Part shown: positions 61,084 to 64,000 of the stretch, piece after piece
Layout of the letters: each line of letters begins with the position of its first letter
Numbering within the stretch: position 1 is the first letter of the stretch
Source of the DNA: Anaerolineae bacterium
GTDB taxonomy: Bacteria > Chloroflexota > Anaerolineae > Aggregatilineales > Phototrophicaceae
Assembly (NCBI GenBank): GCA_022841825.1
Contig: JALHQT010000001.1
Coordinates: forward strand, 62,001 to 126,000
Length of the DNA: 64,000 nt
Direction of reading: 5' to 3'
Program-made: the position numbers and the translations under genes
Notes under the pieces: model-generated
Told to the model about the DNA's origin: nothing
The model's input: only the letters and a program-made list of their open reading frames with translations
The model's database searches: none

Positions 61084-61917
61084 TTAGTCAACAAACCGCT
61101 TGCTTGCTGCCTCCTGAATAATTGATGGGGTAATGAATGTGTTCCGCGCTGCGGCTGCCTCAAGAGCAAGAACAGCAATCCCGCAAGCCGTGCGTGGATG
61201 CCCCTTGGTCAAACGATACAGTTCTTGAAGTGCCTGCGGTTCAAATGGAAACACTTTCCCTCCTGCTTGAATAAAACGCCATTCAAGCATTTTGGTTAGG
61301 TTCGCCTCGTTCATTCGGTCTAGCTCGGTGCGTACCAAACGGTTACGCAAACTCGGAACGTAAGCAAGTTTTCTCACAATATTGGGCATAGCAAACAGGA
61401 TGATTTGAAGAACTTTCTCCGTTGCCGTTTCAAAATTGAGATAGCCTCGCAAGCTCTCAAGTGCCTGCGCTTCCAATTGTTGCGCTTCGTCGATCAGCAG
61501 TACAGGCGTGATACTCCGTCTATAGTCCTCAAGTAAGATGGTTTTGAGTTGATCATAGCGCCCCTTACGGTTATTCGAGCGACACTCACCGCCAAACCCT
61601 TCAATGACCTCCTGCACGAGTTGAAAGGGGGTGGGGCAATGTTCACCTGCGGCAATGGTGGCAACATGAAACCGATCAGGTAGATTAGACATTTCAGTCA
61701 CCAACCGACGCATGATCGTTGTCTTGCCTGTGCCTTTTTCACCATAGATGAGGGCAGCGCCTTCGTGTTCCGTAATGACGCGGGCTGCCATTGCCAACGC
61801 CTCTTGATGATTGTCTGTCAGGAAGAGAAACCGTTCATCAGGGTTAGTAGAGTACGGCGGTTCTTTCAAACCGAATTTGTCTAAGTATGCAGGTCTGGTG
61901 AATGGCGAGGCAGTCAT
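61084..61917 (-). CDS. ExeA/TniB-like AAA ATPase
   Basis: I use the ATG at 61917 because a promoter -10 lies at the GTG that would give a longer form. The 277-residue protein begins YLDKFGLKEPPYSTNPDERFLFLTDNHQEALA, typical of ExeA-like ATPases, with Walker A IYGEKGTGKTTIMRRL and Walker B VLLIDEAQQL, then NRLVRTELDRMNEANLTKMLEWRFIQAGG and KGHPRTACGIAVLALEAA. Relatives recruit DNA or proteins in transposition and plasmid maintenance. It is followed by the partition-like and Rep-like genes. Confidence 0.83.
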   Translation of the reverse strand: MTASPFTRPAYLDKFGLKEPPYSTNPDERFLFLTDNHQEALAMAARVITEHEGAALIYGEKGTGKTTIMRRLVTEMSNLPDRFHVATIAAGEHCPTPFQLVQEVIEGFGGECRSNNRKGRYDQLKTILLEDYRRSITPVLLIDEAQQLEAQALESLRGYLNFETATEKVLQIILFAMPNIVRKLAYVPSLRNRLVRTELDRMNEANLTKMLEWRFIQAGGKVFPFEPQALQELYRLTKGHPRTACGIAVLALEAAAARNTFITPSIIQEAASKRFVD

Positions 61918-61924
61918 GGGATGT

Positions 61925-61942
61925 GAAAGTCTTGAGACTTTC
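61925..61942. promoter_or_regulatory. Inverted repeat in the leader of the ATPase operon
   Basis: GAAAGTC-TTGA-GACTTTC, a perfect 7-bp inverted repeat, lies 8 nt upstream of the ATG and inside the predicted leader. It could be an operator or a hairpin masking the start. Confidence 0.45.
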
Positions 61943-61965
61943 TCGACCTTGAGGGGGTCTATCAC

Positions 61966-61996
61966 ATAATAGGCATACTCGATAGAGAGATGTCAA
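61966..61996 (-). promoter_or_regulatory. Promoter of the ATPase-partition-Rep operon
   Basis: A perfect TTGACA on the minus strand (61996-61991) is followed after 19 bp by TATTAT (61971-61966). The transcript would start near 61959, which excludes the GTG at 61965 as a start codon and leaves a leader of about 40 nt. Confidence 0.5.
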
Positions 61997-62036
61997 GAGA
62001 AAGAACGGGGTAGAGGGAATATCAAGTAACAAGTAA

Positions 62037-62062
62037 AACCCCTGTTAAACGCCTCTACAGGG
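62037..62062 (-). terminator. 3' hairpin of the primase gene, containing the shared 19-nt element (copy 2)
   Basis: On the minus strand, 3 nt after the primase stop, CCCTGT and ACAGGG form a 6-bp stem with an 11-nt loop, followed by GTTTTAC. The strand reads CCCTGTAGAGGCGTTTAAC, almost the same as the sequence 3' of the replication-relaxation gene. Confidence 0.5.
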
Positions 62063-62064
62063 TC

Positions 62065-63054
62065 TCAGAGCAGCATTTTTGCAAGCTCCGTAATCGTCGG
62101 AACAAAACCACCATCCAGTCCAAAGCGTTCTCGGCGATACTTCTGCCAGAAGTGAATGACGGAGCCGCCATGAGGCTTCTCGCCACACTGCGCAAAGCAG
62201 CTCCAGAAGTTTTCCTGCCTGTTCACCCCAAAGCTCTCTTTGTGATCATCATGAAACGGGCACAGTCCACGCCCTCGACCATCAAGGTCAACGAAGTGTG
62301 AGACAAACTCCTCAACCGATACGGCATGTTTGATGCGTTCGGAAACCTGCCCGACATCGCCCGCAAGAAGTGCCTTCATCTCCTTAGGTTTCGGTGGAAG
62401 TGGCTCTTTGGGAAGTTGTGCGACAACCGTGAGAATGTGCTTGTGGGATGCTCGTTCAAGATCGACAAAAAGTCCAAGTTGCGCTCGGATTGAGGCAGCA
62501 AGAGGTGTTCCCTCAATCGTGACAAAGCCGTAGCGTTTCTTGTCCTTCTGGTGAATACCAAGAGGCAGCCGGACAAGTGAACCGGGACCCGTCTGCAATT
62601 CGTCCTGGCGAGGATAAATTTCTCGGATTGAGGTGATGCTGTTTTCTTCCAGCAGGTGACGGGCGTACCGTCTGACTGCTCTACCTGGTAGGGGAGAGTC
62701 AAGAAACAACCACAGATGACCGCCTCGGCGTGACTGCTCCAGATAAGCGGGAATCCCTTGGGTTGCCAAACTCAGGGTAAGGGTTTTCAAGTCCTGAAAG
62801 CTCGGTTCGTCGTCGCCATCAAAGCAGAGCCATTTCGCGCGATTTTGCCCATCAAGTGCATATACGCCGATTGTCCGTTGTCCGCGTAAATGCTGCTCAA
62901 TCGTCGCCTCGGTTAACGGGTACTTACGCGCAACATATGTGCCATCGGTAAGCTGCTCGGCAAAGTGTTCCCGTGTGTTGAAAAATGCTTCGGCGTATAT
63001 ATGGGTGAGGTCGGGATCGAGGGCTTCTTTGTGACGTTGCTCTGGTGGGGGCAT
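62065..63054 (-). CDS. Archaeo-eukaryotic-type primase with C-terminal CHC2 zinc finger
   Basis: From the ATG at 63054 the 329-residue product has a primase domain resembling that of TOTE-type elements: HFAEQLTDGTYVARKYPLTEATIEQHLRGQRTIGVYALDGQNRAKWLCFDGDDEP (with the DxDD metal site), QSRRGGHLWLFLDSPLPGRAVRRYARHLL, REIYPRQDELQTGPGSLVRLPLGIHQKDKKRYGFV. A DnaG-type CHC2 finger follows (GLCPFHDDHKESFGVNRQENFWSCFAQCGEKPHGGSVIHFW). Joining these two parts makes a complete primase without a helicase. The -10 TATAGT lies 6 nt before the ATG, so the transcript would be leaderless. Confidence 0.8.
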   Translation of the reverse strand: MPPPEQRHKEALDPDLTHIYAEAFFNTREHFAEQLTDGTYVARKYPLTEATIEQHLRGQRTIGVYALDGQNRAKWLCFDGDDEPSFQDLKTLTLSLATQGIPAYLEQSRRGGHLWLFLDSPLPGRAVRRYARHLLEENSITSIREIYPRQDELQTGPGSLVRLPLGIHQKDKKRYGFVTIEGTPLAASIRAQLGLFVDLERASHKHILTVVAQLPKEPLPPKPKEMKALLAGDVGQVSERIKHAVSVEEFVSHFVDLDGRGRGLCPFHDDHKESFGVNRQENFWSCFAQCGEKPHGGSVIHFWQKYRRERFGLDGGFVPTITELAKMLL

Positions 63055-63060
63055 AGAGCC

Positions 63061-63093
63061 ACTATAGCAAACTGAGTATCCCAATGTTGAGAC
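63061..63093 (-). promoter_or_regulatory. Palindromic-operator promoter of the primase gene
   Basis: On the minus strand GTCTCA-ACAT-TGGGAT (63093-63078), two mismatches from a perfect palindrome, is followed after 11 nt by TATAGT (63066-63061), and the ATG comes 6 nt after that. The arrangement is the same as at the other element promoters. Confidence 0.6.
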
Positions 63094-63113
63094 TGACTGC
63101 GCGTCCTGCCTAC

Positions 63114-63141
63114 TTGACACAATAGGGGAGAGCGATACTAT
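63114..63141 (+). promoter_or_regulatory. Promoter of the DUF3800 gene, probably leaderless
   Basis: TTGACA (63114-63119), a 16-bp spacer and TACTAT (63136-63141). The ATG at 63148 follows after 6 nt. It does not carry the palindrome. Confidence 0.65.
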
Positions 63142-63147
63142 GCCTTC

Positions 63148-63726
63148 ATGACCGCTGCACCCGAAAAGTTATACTGTTATGTTGATGAAACAGGTCTGGA
63201 TGTTCGCAGTACCACATTTTGTGTCTCGGTGATTGTCGCCCAAGCCGACCGTGAGCAAATGGACCAAGAATTGCTTGCTATAGAGAAGGCTTCCGGGAAA
63301 AAAGAGAGAAAATGGCTGGATAGTAACGACGAACGTAGAGTGAGATACATGACCGACGTTCTCACCACACCTCTCTTTCACGGCAAGCTGTACTTTGCTC
63401 TGTATCCACCAACCAAAAACTATCTACCCAAGACGATACTGACGATTGCCCGTGCAATTCTGCGACACGCTCACACTGAAAACTACAAAGCCACGGTCTT
63501 TGTTGACGGCTTGCCCAAGAGCCGAATAGGATATGTCGGCACGGCGTTACGACGCCTCCGGGTTAAAACCGACAAGGTGCGAGGGATACGTAGTGAGACT
63601 GAAAGTGCTCTCATCCGTTTAGCTGACGCGCTCTGTGGCTTTGTCCGTGCAGCGAAAGAGGGGAGAGACGACCTCGGTGAACTTCTTGAGGTTGCTTTGG
63701 AACACAAGGTGATTGTGGAGTTGTAG
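63148..63726 (+). CDS. DUF3800 family protein
   Basis: The 192-residue protein begins YCYVDETGLDVRSTTFCVSVIV, the DUF3800 'Y-x-DExG' strand, and ends with VRGIRSETESALIRLADALCGFVRAAKEG, where the LADALCG segment carries the second acidic residue. DUF3800 proteins have an RNase H-like core and occur often in mobile elements and defence islands; activity is unproven. It is transcribed away from the replication operon. Confidence 0.82.
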   Translation: MTAAPEKLYCYVDETGLDVRSTTFCVSVIVAQADREQMDQELLAIEKASGKKERKWLDSNDERRVRYMTDVLTTPLFHGKLYFALYPPTKNYLPKTILTIARAILRHAHTENYKATVFVDGLPKSRIGYVGTALRRLRVKTDKVRGIRSETESALIRLADALCGFVRAAKEGRDDLGELLEVALEHKVIVEL

Positions 63727-63737
63727 AAACGCGAAGA

Positions 63738-63756
63738 GGCAACCGTGATAGTTGCC
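63738..63756 (+). terminator. Short hairpin after the DUF3800 gene
   Basis: GGCAAC and GTTGCC form a 6-bp stem with a 7-nt loop 11 nt after the stop codon; a CCCTT tail follows. It is a weak terminator candidate. The rest of the window to 64000 shows no gene that I can support. Confidence 0.4.
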
Positions 63757-64000
63757 CCTTGTGTAACCAACGTTTGAAGTTGGAGCAGCCTATTCTTTTT
63801 TCAAAGACACCCGCCATAAGTGGCAGTTTTCAGCTGATATTTACTTGGAATGTAGCACACTGAAAGAGTACCTGTCAAATGTATTCACTTCACGGGCAGG
63901 GCAAACGCATTAAAAGTGAGCTTGCGACCAAAAGGGTTCAGAACGTGTCGTATAAACGTGAATTCTCGCGTCCGAGACGGTAGGTCCACTAAGCCTTTAT

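Noticed and set aside
61918-61965. GTG start of the ExeA-like ATPase at 61965
   Set aside because: The predicted -10 box lies directly on it, so the message would begin downstream; the ATG at 61917 fits the family N-terminus.
47115-64000. CRISPR arrays, tRNA or rRNA genes
   Set aside because: I looked for regularly spaced repeats and for tRNA-like cloverleaf ends by eye and found none that I could support; the integration site is a protein gene, not a tRNA.

Overview
The window looks like a chromosome segment of a Chloroflexota bacterium, probably an Anaerolineae relative. The evidence is the lipoproteins and pilus proteins with long Thr/Pro linkers, a Tad pilus system, CcdA plus a TlpA-type thioredoxin, a DHH-CBS-CBS-tRNA nucleotidyltransferase fusion and paired acyl-CoA dehydrogenase genes. 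This placement is inference; no rRNA or tRNA gene was recognised. From about 47.1 kb to the right edge the DNA is visibly richer in A+T and is occupied by an integrated mobile element whose far end lies outside the window.

Chromosomal part (1-47.1 kb). Positions 1-2.9 kb carry tadB (cut by the window edge), tadC, a ComF-like gene and hpf. Positions 3-7.1 kb (minus) carry two glycosyltransferases, a PhnD-like lipoprotein and an exported Ig-like protein. Positions 7.2-13.9 kb (plus) carry lon, a translationally coupled AlbA_2/Schlafen-type gene, a TolB-like lipoprotein, fabG and a HIT gene. Positions 14-19.2 kb carry a DsbA-fold protein without CxxC, then a GAF histidine kinase and two OmpR-type regulators. 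Positions 19.3-26 kb hold three TadE/TadG-like envelope proteins ending at a clear terminator. Positions 26-30.8 kb (minus) form a run cupin, sulfite-oxidase-fold protein, YkuD-like protein, ccdA, tlpA, DUF2085; the second and third members have lost their catalytic signatures. Positions 30.9-35.4 kb hold GNAT, the cca fusion, a small membrane protein and a UbiA prenyltransferase. Then follow an M1-type peptidase lipoprotein, a DUF6285/phosphotransferase pair, acyl-CoA dehydrogenase-tex, a chorismate mutase-DAHP synthase, a PQQ-type propeller, a second acyl-CoA dehydrogenase under a 26-bp perfect palindrome, and osmC.

Mobile element (about 47.1-64 kb and beyond). A large serine recombinase gene abuts the 3' part of comM (yifB), and its last codons read into comM in another frame, so comM is the integration site. 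Behind it, on the minus strand, come a RelE-like toxin, a SWIM protein, an OMP decarboxylase, a THEP1-like NTPase, an unknown Trp-rich protein and a 489-residue HTH plus TPR regulator. Divergently, on the plus strand, come three tandem paralogues of an unrecognised small family, a fourth small protein, a HerA/TraG-like ATPase and a replication-relaxation family protein. Then follow a RadC-type gene, two tiny genes, a 780-bp non-coding stretch with nested inverted repeats, a DnaA box and short repeats (candidate origin), and a minus-strand replication operon: a primase with a CHC2 finger, an ExeA-like AAA ATPase, a small partition-like protein and a winged-helix Rep-like protein. A DUF3800 gene is last.

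The strongest new observation is a shared promoter architecture in the element: a palindrome GTCTCA-N4-TGAGAC, perfect or nearly so, followed 10-11 nt later by a -10-like hexamer, at five promoters that together serve the recombinase/toxin genes, the regulator operon, the paralogue/ATPase operon, the tiny genes and the primase. The HTH-TPR regulator is the obvious candidate ligand. It suggests an element-wide switch that coordinates excision, replication and transfer.
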